Shown: positions 45,033 through 56,546, counted from the first letter of the stretch. The stretch: 64,000 nt of DNA from Deltaproteobacteria bacterium (GCA_021824175.1 JAKALP010000015.1:62001-126000), one strand, 5' to 3'. A program made the numbers and translations. The notes: generated from the letters alone by a model not told the origin.

Positions 45033-45782
45033 TCAAGAAGAATTTCCCATGTCGCCGAAAACAAATTGTACCAGAGTGCAGGCGGCGATGGTGGCGGTTT
45101 CGGCTCGCATGATGCGCGGGCCCATATGAACGGAAAAAAAACCGTGCTCTTTGGCGGCGCGGTGTTCCTCTTCCTCGAAGCCGCCTTCCGGTCCCAGCAT
45201 GACAAATACGCTATTTGGACCGGGAGGTGCCGCCAGATCGCGAGATAACGCTGCGCCTCCCTCGCCCTCCCAAAAAATCAGTTTCAGATCAAAGGGCTGG
45301 GCGTGGGCCAGGGCGGTTTGAAAGCTGATCGGGGATTCGATCTCCATGGCGCGGGCCAGGCCGCACTGTTTGACCGCCTCCTGGGAAATCTTCTGCCAGC
45401 GTTGAACCCTGGCGCGGCTGCGCTGTTCATCCGGATGGGGCACGCTGCGTTTGGCCATGAAGGGCAACCAGCGTTGGACCCCCAGCTCGGTCAGCGGCCG
45501 TACCAGCTCATCCATTTTTTTATCTTTCAGATATGCCTGGGCCAGGGTGATGGCCAAGGGCGATGCGGTTCCCGAAATTTGCTTACCCAATAGCGTCAGG
45601 CTCACTTGGCCTTGATCCATGGCGATGATCCGGGCCGCGTACTCAGCGCCGCTGCCGTCGAAAAGCATAATGTCGTGACCGGGCTCCAGCCGGAGCACCG
45701 CGCGCACATGGTGGGCATCCTCTTTGGCCAGAAGAATGGGGTTTTGCTTGAGGTTCTCGGGCGGGATGTAAAAACGACGCAT
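45033..45782 (-). CDS. rsmE: 16S rRNA m3U1498 methyltransferase RsmE
   Basis: 249 residues. N-terminal PUA-like domain (HHVRAVLRLEPGHDIMLFDGSG), then the SPOUT knot domain: KKMDELVRPLTELGVQRWLPF, KISQEAVKQCGLARAMEIE, and VMLGPEGGFEEEEH plus GPRIMRAETATIAA, the S-adenosylmethionine knot. Methylates U1498 of 16S rRNA. Single gene, head-to-head with the acidic repeat protein gene. Confidence 0.93.
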   Translation of the reverse strand: MRRFYIPPENLKQNPILLAKEDAHHVRAVLRLEPGHDIMLFDGSGAEYAARIIAMDQGQVSLTLLGKQISGTASPLAITLAQAYLKDKKMDELVRPLTELGVQRWLPFMAKRSVPHPDEQRSRARVQRWQKISQEAVKQCGLARAMEIESPISFQTALAHAQPFDLKLIFWEGEGGAALSRDLAAPPGPNSVFVMLGPEGGFEEEEHRAAKEHGFFSVHMGPRIMRAETATIAACTLVQFVFGDMGNSS

Positions 45783-45911
45783 GATTTAGATCCTCGGGAG
45801 AAAACAGCGCGGCGACTCGAAATGGTATCGAAGTAATGCTCGGTACGGGCATACGGGCGGCCCAGGGCGCCTAAATTCTCAATTGATTGAATATCTTAAC
45901 CAGTAAGATTC

Positions 45912-45940
45912 TTGACACCCCCATACCCCTATGGTAGTTT
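45912..45940 (+). promoter_or_regulatory. Predicted promoter of the acidic repeat protein gene
   Basis: TTGACA (45912-45917), 17-base spacer, TAGTTT (45935-45940). The -10 box is weak; the -35 box is perfect. 40 bases before the ATG. Confidence 0.5.
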
Positions 45941-45979
45941 TAACCGGCGCGTTTTGTATATAACAAAGCCGGGGGATAT

Positions 45980-48010
45980 ATGGAAGATTCAAAAAAAGTG
46001 ACGGCCGCATCCGATGAAAGCCGCATGATCGATCTGACACCGGCCATGGAGATTCCTGGCCACGTCAGCAGCAAGCTCAAGATCATCGACCTCACCGAAG
46101 TGCTTCAAAGCAAACCCTCAACCTCAAGGACCGAGACGCAACGGCGGGCGGTTTCTACTCCCACAGCGGAGCCCAGCGCTTCCAAAATGAGGTTGGAGGG
46201 TGCGGCGCTCTTTGATGCCATCATTGCCACAAAGCCTCCCAAGCCGGAACCCGCGGCAGCCAAACCAGAGGAGCCAGTGGCATTGAAGGGCAGGGCCATT
46301 GCCGAGGATTGGATGGCGACGCCGGTGGTGGAGCTTGAAGTCGCGCCGGCTGAGGATCGTTCCCAATCCAAAGAAGTCCAGACGCCCATAATTGAGGCTC
46401 CGAAACCAGAAGCGCCGGCAGCCAGCGACGCGGTGCAGGATCTTGAACCGGCGCCCGCCATGCCTGAACCTGAAGCGACCTCCATTGTTCCAGCCAGGGC
46501 CGAGGATACCCTGGATTTGACCGAAGTGGTGGTGCCCATCGATCTGATCGAGGAGAAAAAGGCGCCGGAGGAGACCGCTAAAGACGAAGCGCCTGAAATT
46601 GAGGTGGATGTAGAAGGAATTCAACTAAAAGCAGCGATAGAAGCGGTGGTTGAAGAGAGCCAGGCGGCGGATTCAGCCGCGATCATGGACCGAGCTGAAA
46701 CGATAGAATTGGATGTTGCCGGGGAGCCGGTACAGCAGGCGGAAGTAATTGAAACCCCCGAGGTCGCGGAGGTCATTGAGATCACCGATGGAGGGCAACC
46801 CGTTGAAGCGGCGGCTGAACACGAAGTTGCGCCGGATTTAAGCGCGGAGGAAGAGGAAGAAGTACTAGAACTGACGGAAATCGTCGCCGCCGCTGAGCTG
46901 GCGCAACCCCAAGGGCCGGAGGCGGACCAGACCGCGGAAGAAGAGGAAGAAGAGATCGAACTGATCGATATCGTGAGCCTTCCCGAACCAAAGGCGGCAT
47001 CGGCACCAGCCGCGATTGAGGCTCTTGAAGAAGACGATGATGATACCATTGAGTTGACCGACATTGTTGATCCAGCGGAACTGGCCGCTTTGCAGGCAGT
47101 TCCCGTAGAATCTGTCTCCGAAGAGGACGCCTTGCAGGAAGCAGCCCAGGCACAGGAAGTAGATGATGACACCATCGAGTTAACCGATGTTGTGGATGCC
47201 TCGGAGTTGATCTCCATGCAGGGCTCGGACGAAGTGGAAGCCCCTGGGGCGTCGGACGAAGAAATTGAGTTAAAGGATATCGTGGACCCGGCCGAAGTGG
47301 CGGCGGCCCTCAAACAATCCGAGACCGAGACCTTCGAGGATGAAGACGAAGAGGTCATCGAGCTGATCGACAAGGTTCAGAAAGAAGAGCCGGCCGCTGC
47401 CCCGCCCGAGGAACTATCGCCTGCCGAAATAGCGTCTGAAGAGCCCGTTTTGGATACTCTCCCCACGGCGGATGAGGAGATCATTGAGCTGATCGACAAG
47501 GTGCAGGGCGAAGCGTTAATGGTTGCCCCTCCCGAGGAAGAAGCGCCTGCCGAAATGGCGTCCGAAGAGCCCGCGCCGGATATAGCCCCGACAGCGGAGG
47601 AAGAGGTTATCGAGCTGGTCGACAAGGTTCAGGATGAAACGTTAACCGTTGCCCCGCCTGAGGAAGAAGCGCCTGTCGATATGCCGTCGTCCGAAGGGCC
47701 AGCTCCGGTTATCACTCCCTCGGAACAGGTAATCCATCTGGACGATGTGCTCAATCAGGTGCGCCAAAACAAAGATCGTTTGGTGGAGAACATCACCCAG
47801 GGCGTGGAAGAAGAACTCAAGGAGACCATGGGCCAAGAAGGTCGGGCCGAGGAGGTTGCCATGGGCATGGACCTGGAAGAGGCGGTTGAGAAAGTCATCC
47901 GCGCCAAATATGGTCAAACCATCGAACAGCTTATTGCCACGGTCGTGGAAAAGGTCGTCACCCGTGAAATCGAAAGCCTGAAGCGCAACCTGCTCGAAGA
48001 TGACGAATAG
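45980..48010 (+). CDS. Acidic, disordered linear-motif-repeat protein with helical C-terminus
   Basis: 676 residues, no known family assigned. A short hydrophobic-acidic motif, roughly hydrophobic-E/D-L-T/I-D/E-hydrophobic-V, occurs 14 times: near residues 16, 35, 177, 241, 265, 295, 325, 356, 398, 428, 459, 501, 543 and 584 (for example TIELTDIV, VIELIDKV). Between them are Glu/Pro/Ala-rich, probably disordered linkers. The last 90 residues are predicted helices (LEEAVEKVIRAKYGQTIEQL and a charged final helix ending NLLEDDE). The plan (disordered acidic middle, helical C-terminus) recalls polar organising proteins such as PopZ, but that is resemblance of composition only. No signal peptide. 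Between rsmE and valS; strong frame throughout. Confidence 0.85.
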   Translation: MEDSKKVTAASDESRMIDLTPAMEIPGHVSSKLKIIDLTEVLQSKPSTSRTETQRRAVSTPTAEPSASKMRLEGAALFDAIIATKPPKPEPAAAKPEEPVALKGRAIAEDWMATPVVELEVAPAEDRSQSKEVQTPIIEAPKPEAPAASDAVQDLEPAPAMPEPEATSIVPARAEDTLDLTEVVVPIDLIEEKKAPEETAKDEAPEIEVDVEGIQLKAAIEAVVEESQAADSAAIMDRAETIELDVAGEPVQQAEVIETPEVAEVIEITDGGQPVEAAAEHEVAPDLSAEEEEEVLELTEIVAAAELAQPQGPEADQTAEEEEEEIELIDIVSLPEPKAASAPAAIEALEEDDDDTIELTDIVDPAELAALQAVPVESVSEEDALQEAAQAQEVDDDTIELTDVVDASELISMQGSDEVEAPGASDEEIELKDIVDPAEVAAALKQSETETFEDEDEEVIELIDKVQKEEPAAAPPEELSPAEIASEEPVLDTLPTADEEIIELIDKVQGEALMVAPPEEEAPAEMASEEPAPDIAPTAEEEVIELVDKVQDETLTVAPPEEEAPVDMPSSEGPAPVITPSEQVIHLDDVLNQVRQNKDRLVENITQGVEEELKETMGQEGRAEEVAMGMDLEEAVEKVIRAKYGQTIEQLIATVVEKVVTREIESLKRNLLEDDE

Positions 48011-48167
48011 GCGCTCGCGCCTTCAGGAAGACCCGATTCTAGCTTGCTTTTTCAGGGGGATTATTCATTATAGTCCCCCTTTCGTTTTGCGAAGATTTCG
48101 TAAAATAATACCGGACGGATGAGGGGGGATTCCAATTTGAAATCACCCTCAAATGGAGCAGAAGATT

Positions 48168-50843
<2,676 letters not shown>

Positions 50844-50858
50844 GGTGGGGGGCTAAGG

Positions 50859-50993
50859 AAGGGGCAAAGGCACTGAGGCACAAAGGCACAGAGGAGCAGA
50901 GGGGCTGAGGGACAAAGGGACTGAGGGGTAAAGGCACAAAGGGACTGAGGCACAAAGGGGCAAAGGGACTAAGGGACTGAGGGTAACGGAATA
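50859..50993 (+). repeat. 8-bp-period degenerate tandem repeat, family A, second copy
   Basis: About 16 octamers (GGGACTGA, GGCACAAA, GGGACAAA and relatives), same strand sense relative to the upstream gene as the copy at 1746-1915. Confidence 0.88.
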
Positions 50994-51027
50994 CCGATTC
51001 TACCATCGGATTCTCGGGCAAGTGCAC

Positions 51028-51061
51028 CCTCTCACCTGGGGAATAGGGTCGGGGTGAGAGG
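51028..51061. repeat. Palindromic element (CCTCTCACC / GGTGAGAGG)
   Basis: 9-bp perfect arms separated by 16 bases (51028-51036 and 51053-51061). Similar CTCACC-GGTGAG elements are common in intergenic DNA of many proteobacteria. Confidence 0.7.
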
Positions 51062-51124
51062 TAGACCCCACCTTTAAATGCGATACCGGATTTCTCTCCA
51101 TCCCTGAGAAGTAGTGGTGGGTAG

Positions 51125-51141
51125 GGTGCATTTCATGCACC
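51125..51141. repeat. Short palindrome (GGTGCAT TTC ATGCACC)
   Basis: 7-bp arms, 3-base loop. Third repeat type in the valS-nadC gap. Confidence 0.6.
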
Positions 51142-51221
51142 GGGTTGATTCGTGGAGCGCGCCTTACTGACTTCTGATGATTTTACATGCTCCTAAAAAT
51201 GGCCCGGCGGTTCGTAATGTC

Positions 51222-51241
51222 ATTCCCGCGAAGGCGGGAAT
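51222..51241. repeat. REP-like hairpin (ATTCCCGC GAAG GCGGGAAT)
   Basis: 8-bp perfect stem with a tetraloop, within the widespread TCATTCCCGCGAAGGCGGGA element. The valS-nadC space (50844-51302) contains no gene, only this and the three repeats before it. Confidence 0.8.
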
Positions 51242-51302
51242 CCAGTATTAGGTCGCGCTAATGGTCCATCAACGCGACATTAAAAACATGGGAAATTCAC
51301 AC

Positions 51303-52160
51303 ATGGACCAAGCATCCTTTCAGCCGTTGGTTTTAACCGCCGGCATTCATCGTTTGATCGACTGGGCCTTGGAAGAAGATATCAGCAGCGGCGACATTAC
51401 TACCAATCATCTGGTGGCGCCCGCCGGCCGGACCCAAGGCAAGATCAAGGCCAAAGAAGCATTGACGGTCGCCGGCTTGGAAGTGGCGCGCCAGGTGTTT
51501 CTACGGCTGGACCCTGAGGTCGTATTTTTGCCCAGCGCGGCTGATGGCGAAGTCGTCGAGCCGGGCACGGTGTTGGCCACCGTCAACGGCCGCTTGAGCG
51601 CCTTGCTGACCGGCGAACGCACGGCCCTCAATTTCCTGCAACGCTTGTCGGGCATCGCCACCCATGTGCGCCGGTATATGGCGCTGTTGGGTGACCGCCG
51701 GGTGCGCCTCGTGGATACCCGCAAAACCACGCCCGGTTGGCGCGTGCTGGAGAAGTATGCCGTGCGGGTAGGCGGGGCCGCCAATCATCGCATGGGACTG
51801 TATGATGCCGTGTTGATCAAAGACAATCACATCGCGGCCTGCGGCGGGATTACTTCCGCGATCCGGCGCATCCGCGCCGCGGTGTCCCATCTGACCAAAG
51901 TTGAAGTAGAAACCGCCTCCATGGCCCAGGTTCACGAGGCCCTGGCCACGGGAGCGGATGTGATCATGCTGGACAATATGGATATCCCGGCGATCCGGGA
52001 GGCGGTCCAGGTGATCGCCGGCAAGGCCCTGGTAGAGGTCTCGGGCGGTGTGACTGCTGAAAATCTGGTCGCCCTGGCCGATACCGGCGTGGATCTGATT
52101 TCTTCCGGTGCGTTGACTCATTCGGCGAGGGCCGTGGATATCAGTATGAAAATAATATGA
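51303..52160 (+). CDS. nadC: Nicotinate-nucleotide pyrophosphorylase (quinolinate phosphoribosyltransferase)
   Basis: 285 residues. Makes nicotinate mononucleotide from quinolinate and PRPP in de novo NAD synthesis. Landmarks: LEEDISSGDITTNHL, TALNFLQRLSGIAT, DTRKTTPGWRVLEKYAVRVGG, HRMGLYDAVLIKDNHI, DNMDIPAIREAVQ, EVSGGVTAENL, all typical of NadC. Start at ATG 51303, with GGGA 9 bases upstream; the frame is open from 51261. Followed by a family J element. Confidence 0.95.
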   Translation: MDQASFQPLVLTAGIHRLIDWALEEDISSGDITTNHLVAPAGRTQGKIKAKEALTVAGLEVARQVFLRLDPEVVFLPSAADGEVVEPGTVLATVNGRLSALLTGERTALNFLQRLSGIATHVRRYMALLGDRRVRLVDTRKTTPGWRVLEKYAVRVGGAANHRMGLYDAVLIKDNHIAACGGITSAIRRIRAAVSHLTKVEVETASMAQVHEALATGADVIMLDNMDIPAIREAVQVIAGKALVEVSGGVTAENLVALADTGVDLISSGALTHSARAVDISMKII

Positions 52161-52165
52161 GCCAG

Positions 52166-52346
52166 AAGCTTAAAGTTAAAAGTTTAAAGTTAAGTAATTC
52201 TGGCGACTCAAGAAATAAACTGTAGAGGAGGCTCCATAATCCCGGTAGTTTTCTACTGACCAATAAGAAGTAAAGCATGTGAAATATTATGTGATCAGAT
52301 GGCAGCATTCCATAACTTTAAACTTAACACTTTAAACTTTAAACTT
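52166..52346. repeat. 7-bp-period inverted repeat element, family J (TTAAAGT / ACTTTAA)
   Basis: Left arm (52166-52194) TTAAAGT TAAAAGT TTAAAGT TAAGTAA; right arm (52314-52346) ACTTTAA ACTTAAC ACTTTAA ACTTTAA ACTTCCC; about 120 unique bases between. It begins about 8 bases after the nadC stop codon and ends just before the rhomboid gene. Confidence 0.9.
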
Positions 52347-52364
52347 CCCCAATAAACATCTCCC

Positions 52365-53333
52365 ATGATCCCCATTCGCGACACCATACCCTCCAAAAAC
52401 GTCCCGGTGGTGAATAACGCCCTGATCGCCATCAATGTGCTGATCTTTATCTACCAGTTGATGCTTGGGCCGGGCGTGGAGAGTTTTGTCTACCTATATG
52501 GACTGGTGCCGGCCCGGTATACCCTGGGTCGCCTCGCAATTCACTACACCTTCTCCCAACAGATCATCTCCTGGGTCTCCTTCATGTTTTTGCATGGCGG
52601 GTTTCTGCATTTGCTAGGAAACATGTGGACGCTTTACATCTTCGGCGACAATGTGGAGGATCGCCTGGGGCCGGTGCGCTATCTGCTTTTCTACTTGGTA
52701 TGCGGCATTGCTTCAGGGGTTTCCCATTTTTTCTTGAATCTCCACTCCCAGGCCCCCGTCATCGGCGCCAGCGGCGCCATCGCGGGAGTCATGGGGGCCT
52801 ATTTTTTACTTCATCCCAAATCCAAAATACTGACTTTGATCCCCATCATTATTATCCCCTGGTTTGTGGAGATCCCGGCTTTCATCTTTTTGGGACTCTG
52901 GTTTGTGATCCAATTTCTCAACGCCACCGCCGGCGGCGGGGCCGCGGGCGGCGTGGCCTGGTATGCCCACATCGGTGGATTTCTCTTCGGCATGCTTTTT
53001 CTCAAACTCTTCGACGCCATGCCTGCCACGGGCATCACTTCCCGCATGCGTTTCGCCACGGCCCGCAAGCGCTCGCACCGGTTTCAGGTGGCACAGCCCG
53101 CCCAACCCGAGCAGGAGTTTGACCTATTCGCCACCATCACGGTCTCACCCTACGAAGCACTGGTAGGGGCCAGCAAACTGATCAGCATCCCCATGGGATT
53201 GCAGCGACGGATATTCAAAGTTAATGTCCCGCCTGGAATGCATGCGGATAAAGTTTTACGCCTGCGGAGCCAGGGGCGGCCCCGGCCCGACGGTGGACGG
53301 GGAGATATCTTGCTGCGGGTGGTGGTGCAGTAG
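52365..53333 (+). CDS. Rhomboid protease fused to a DnaJ C-terminal-like domain
   Basis: 322 residues. Residues 1-225: rhomboid intramembrane serine protease with six hydrophobic segments, HGGFLHLLGNMWTLYIFGD (conserved His and Asn), catalytic Ser in GASGAIAGVMGAYF and catalytic His in HIGGFLFGML. Residues 250-322: FDLFATITVSPYEALVGASK, then VNVPPGMHADKVLRLRSQG and GGRGDILLRVVV, matching the second client-binding sheet of DnaJ/Hsp40 C-terminal domains. The fusion suggests a membrane protease that recognises or hands over unfolded segments. No J domain or zinc finger is present. ATG 52365; no strong ribosome site seen. Confidence 0.85.
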   Translation: MIPIRDTIPSKNVPVVNNALIAINVLIFIYQLMLGPGVESFVYLYGLVPARYTLGRLAIHYTFSQQIISWVSFMFLHGGFLHLLGNMWTLYIFGDNVEDRLGPVRYLLFYLVCGIASGVSHFFLNLHSQAPVIGASGAIAGVMGAYFLLHPKSKILTLIPIIIIPWFVEIPAFIFLGLWFVIQFLNATAGGGAAGGVAWYAHIGGFLFGMLFLKLFDAMPATGITSRMRFATARKRSHRFQVAQPAQPEQEFDLFATITVSPYEALVGASKLISIPMGLQRRIFKVNVPPGMHADKVLRLRSQGRPRPDGGRGDILLRVVVQ

Positions 53334-53347
53334 TAAAACGATTTTCC

Positions 53348-53402
53348 AATCCGTGTAATCCGTGGTAAAAAATGACCACGGATTACACGGATGGCACGGA
53401 TT
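53348..53402. repeat. 9-bp-period inverted repeat, family E (ATCCGTGTA / CACGGATTA)
   Basis: Left ATCCGTGTA ATCCGTGGT; right CACGGATTA CACGGATGG CACGGATT; inverted, 8 bases apart, between convergent genes (rhomboid and YgjP-like). Confidence 0.9.
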
Positions 53403-53424
53403 AGCTAAAAAGATACTATTTCGT

Positions 53425-53994
53425 TCAAACGCTATACAAAAGCATCCAATACTGATTCAGCTCCTTATCCAATGCCCTGGCATTGGGCAGCAACTTTTCC
53501 ATGGCTTCCCAAAAGCGCGGCCCATGGCTTTTGACACGCGTGTGAACCAGCTCATGAAGTAAAGTATACTCCAACAGCGCATCGGGCAACTGGATCAAAT
53601 GCACGTTGAGATTGATATTGTTTTTGGCTGAACAACTGCCCCAGCGGGTGCGTTGAGACCGCACAAATACTTTATTGTAAGTAAAGCCATGCCGAGCGGC
53701 CAATGCCTCCAACCGCTGCACCAGATAACGCCGGGCCTGACTCCGATTCACGGCCGGGGTGCGGTTTTGCGCCAAAATCCGATCCTCGATCGCCGCCATG
53801 CGCCCCAAATGGTGCTTCAACCATGGAACCTTCTCCTGGGCCACGGCCTCAGCCGCCTGAAAGGTGACGCCCCGCGGCACGGCCACGCGCACGCCCCTGA
53901 ACGGCTTAATGGAGAGGTGGATATGTCGGGCACGCGCGCTGCGTTCCAGTACTACTTCGCCCACGTCCCGCAGATAGATGGTTTTGCGTTGCAA
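53425..53994 (-). CDS. YgjP-like (DUF45/M48-type) zinc metallopeptidase
   Basis: 189 residues. Zinc motif HELVHTRVKSHGPRFWEAME (HExxH with third ligand His downstream), preceded by RTRWGSCSAKNNINLNVHLI, the family signature. It is a predicted soluble peptidase often accompanying type I restriction genes in other genomes; the substrate is unknown. TTG 53994 is preferred as start because AAAGGAG lies 8 bases upstream; GTG 54045 would add 17 residues. Confidence 0.85.
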   Translation of the reverse strand: MQRKTIYLRDVGEVVLERSARARHIHLSIKPFRGVRVAVPRGVTFQAAEAVAQEKVPWLKHHLGRMAAIEDRILAQNRTPAVNRSQARRYLVQRLEALAARHGFTYNKVFVRSQRTRWGSCSAKNNINLNVHLIQLPDALLEYTLLHELVHTRVKSHGPRFWEAMEKLLPNARALDKELNQYWMLLYSV

Positions 53995-54291
53995 GCGATA
54001 GGCTCCTTTGTGAATAGCCGGTAAAATTGCCAAACACCCTATCACAGTCCCTCCACTCTTGCATGCTCAATTTGCCCAGCCGTTTTTATATTGACTTCCC
54101 TTTTGGACCTCGGCATACTCCCGCCCGTTTTTACAGGCTTCAATCCATTTCCTGGATAAAACATCTTTACAAACGGCCGATCCACCACCCCCAACCTCAT
54201 GGGCTGCGCGCTCCATGCCGGCAGATATGGGACAGGGGGCTGGAGGGCCGCTGCTCATACAGCCAGCGGGGCCTGTGCAAGGAGGCAGCTT
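53995..54291. other. Intergenic region between the YgjP-like and MopE-like genes
   Basis: About 300 bases between divergent genes. The frame of the lipoprotein gene is open from 54199, but its first 31 codons have no signal-peptide character. On the minus strand a basic peptide-like frame (WIEACKNGREYAEVQKGSQ) ends near 54067 and could be a gene remnant; not supported further. Confidence 0.35.
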
Positions 54292-56160
54292 TTGGATCTG
54301 AAAATGAGATATAAGATGGTTTGGTCGTGTTCCATTGCACTGATGGTGTTCGTGCTCGTCGCCTGCGGTAGCGCTACGCAAGACAATAACGGACAGGAAA
54401 CAATGTCTGAAACCGGCGCAGTCTCTTTCCGAGTGATTTTCCAAAAAGACTCCGAATCCATTCCCGATCGCCAATCCTCTTCCCTTTCCTCCTGCCAGGA
54501 TATTCAGCAAGTGGCGGTATCGGTGTATGACCTGACCGGTGCCCAGCTCAGAGAAGGCGAGTGGCCCTGCAGTGACCATAGAGGCACCCTCGACGGCATA
54601 TCCAAAGGGATCAGGATTCTTCTCATCCAAGGAATTCTTTTGGAGGGAGAGCACAGGACCATTCTTTATGAAGGGCGGGCCGAAAACATTCAGATTGAGG
54701 CCGGCAAAACCACGGAGGTCGGCACCATCATTGCCCGTTTCTTGGAGACCACACCCGAAGTATTAGCGGATCAGGATGGAGATGTGTACACCCCCCAAAT
54801 GGGCGATTGCGACGACCACAACAGCGCCATCCACCCCGGAGCGGCTGAAACATGCAACGGCATCGACGACAATTGTAACGGCCAGATTGATGAAGGAGTG
54901 CTTACCACGTTTTATCGCGATGCGGATGGCGACGGTCATGGCACTCCCAATCAGACCATATCAGCCTGTGCCCAGCCTTCGGGCTATGTGAGCAATAGTG
55001 ACGATTGCAATGATGCTAATGCCGCGGTGCACCCTGGTGCCTCTGAGGTCCAGTGCGACGCCATCGATAACGACTGCAGCGGCGGCGACTATTGTCCCAG
55101 ACCGCCCAACACGTACTACCGTGACGCGGACGCCGATGGGTATGGCAATCCCATGCTTCCAATTACTTCAACCGCCCCCGTTGCGCCCGCCGGCTATGTA
55201 GCCGACAATACGGATTGCAATGATAGCAACAGTGCCGTGCGTCCCGGCGTCACGGAACTCTGCAATGGGATCGATGACAACTGTAATGGACAGATTGATG
55301 AAGGGGTGCTCTCCACGTTTTATCGCGATGCGGATGGGGATGGTCATGGCACCGCCAACCAAACCATGTTGGCCTGTGCTCAGCCTTCGGGATATGTCAG
55401 AAGCAGCGATGATTGCAATGATATCATTGCTTCTATATATCCTGGCGCAACAGAGCAGTGCAATGGACTGGACGACAATTGCAATGGGAATATCGACGAA
55501 GATGTTCGAATGACCTATTACCGAGACAGTGACGGCGACACTTACGGCAATGCGGCGGACTCTATTCTGTCGTGTACCCAACCCAATGGCTTTGTCTCAA
55601 GAGCCGGTGATTGTAATGATAGTGATCCAAACGTAAATCCCGACGTTCATGAAAGCTGCAACAACAGAGATGACAATTGCGACGGCCGAACTGATGAGGG
55701 GGCGCAACTCACCTTTTATCGCGACGCCGACGGCGATACTTTCGGTAATGCGGCCGTAACAACCTTGGCATGCACGGCGCCAGCTGGTTATGTGTCCAAT
55801 AGCAGCGACTGCGATGATACATCGGCTGCCGCAGCGGCTGTGCACCCTGGCGCAACCGAAATCTGCAATGGGATAGACGACAACTGCAATGGCCAAATCG
55901 ATGAAGGAGTCCAGATCACCTACTACCGGGATGCCGACGGCGATGGTTATGGCAACCCCGACCCCGCGTTGACCACCCAGGCCTGCTCGATGCCAGCAGG
56001 ATACGCGGCCAATAATGCCGATTGCAACGACTCCCCTTCATCAGGGGCATCTATCCATCCAGGAGCAGTTGAAATCTGCGGCGATGGCATCGATCAGGAT
56101 TGCAATGGTAGTGACCTGCCGTGTATTACTCCTGTGGTCAATTATCTTTTATGGTTTTAA
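54292..56160 (+). CDS. MopE-like lipoprotein with repeated metal-binding motifs
   Basis: 622 residues. Lipoprotein signal (MVWSCSIALMVFVLVAC), an N-terminal globular region (about 30-175, RVIFQKDSESIPDRQ), then seven copies of a roughly 60-residue unit: D-C-(N/D)-D, HPGA.E.CNGIDDNCNGQIDEG, FYRDADGDGHG. The unit is the putative metal-binding repeat of MopE-type surface proteins; the DADGDG loops look calcium-binding and the cysteines likely form disulfides. A cell-surface role is probable. The TTG at 54292 lies 6 bases after AAGGAGG; ATG 54304 is the alternative. Two units (about 54850 and 55260) are nearly identical in DNA over about 80 bases. Confidence 0.85.
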   Translation: MDLKMRYKMVWSCSIALMVFVLVACGSATQDNNGQETMSETGAVSFRVIFQKDSESIPDRQSSSLSSCQDIQQVAVSVYDLTGAQLREGEWPCSDHRGTLDGISKGIRILLIQGILLEGEHRTILYEGRAENIQIEAGKTTEVGTIIARFLETTPEVLADQDGDVYTPQMGDCDDHNSAIHPGAAETCNGIDDNCNGQIDEGVLTTFYRDADGDGHGTPNQTISACAQPSGYVSNSDDCNDANAAVHPGASEVQCDAIDNDCSGGDYCPRPPNTYYRDADADGYGNPMLPITSTAPVAPAGYVADNTDCNDSNSAVRPGVTELCNGIDDNCNGQIDEGVLSTFYRDADGDGHGTANQTMLACAQPSGYVRSSDDCNDIIASIYPGATEQCNGLDDNCNGNIDEDVRMTYYRDSDGDTYGNAADSILSCTQPNGFVSRAGDCNDSDPNVNPDVHESCNNRDDNCDGRTDEGAQLTFYRDADGDTFGNAAVTTLACTAPAGYVSNSSDCDDTSAAAAAVHPGATEICNGIDDNCNGQIDEGVQITYYRDADGDGYGNPDPALTTQACSMPAGYAANNADCNDSPSSGASIHPGAVEICGDGIDQDCNGSDLPCITPVVNYLLWF

Positions 56161-56189
56161 TTCTTTAAATTTTTGAGGAGGATTTAGTT

Positions 56190-56546
56190 ATGGGTAAAAC
56201 AATCAAATTAATGTCATTGGTAACTGTTTTGCTGCTTTCAATTTCTTCTTTTCTTTCCGCAGAACAGGAAACTGGAATACCGAAAGTGTGGATGAACCAA
56301 GAGGGTGTTTATCTTTTTGGCAATAATACTTATGTCAAATTAGCAAATCCGGTCTCAAGCGGGACCGGACGGTGTTGGCAGGGTACTTTGGCAGGTACTA
56401 TGTATCTTAATACCCATACCGAGATCGGCAAACAAATGTTATCTTTAGTTCTTTCAGCTTCTATGGCAAACAAGCCCATTCTGGTTGATTATACTTACAC
56501 AACGACCAACAATGACTGCGTAGTCAATTCAGTATCTGTACCATAA
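56190..56546 (+). CDS. Small exported protein of unknown function
   Basis: 118 residues with a signal peptide (MGKTIKLMSLVTVLLLSISS, cleavage near SAEQE). The mature part (about 95 residues) has two cysteines (GRCWQGT, NNDCVVN), possibly one disulfide, and a hydrophobic beta-rich pattern. No family recognised. Perfect ribosome site GAGGAGG before the ATG, 29 bases after the MopE-like gene, so probably cotranscribed with it. Visibly AT-richer than the genes before 54 kb. Confidence 0.75.
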   Translation: MGKTIKLMSLVTVLLLSISSFLSAEQETGIPKVWMNQEGVYLFGNNTYVKLANPVSSGTGRCWQGTLAGTMYLNTHTEIGKQMLSLVLSASMANKPILVDYTYTTTNNDCVVNSVSVP

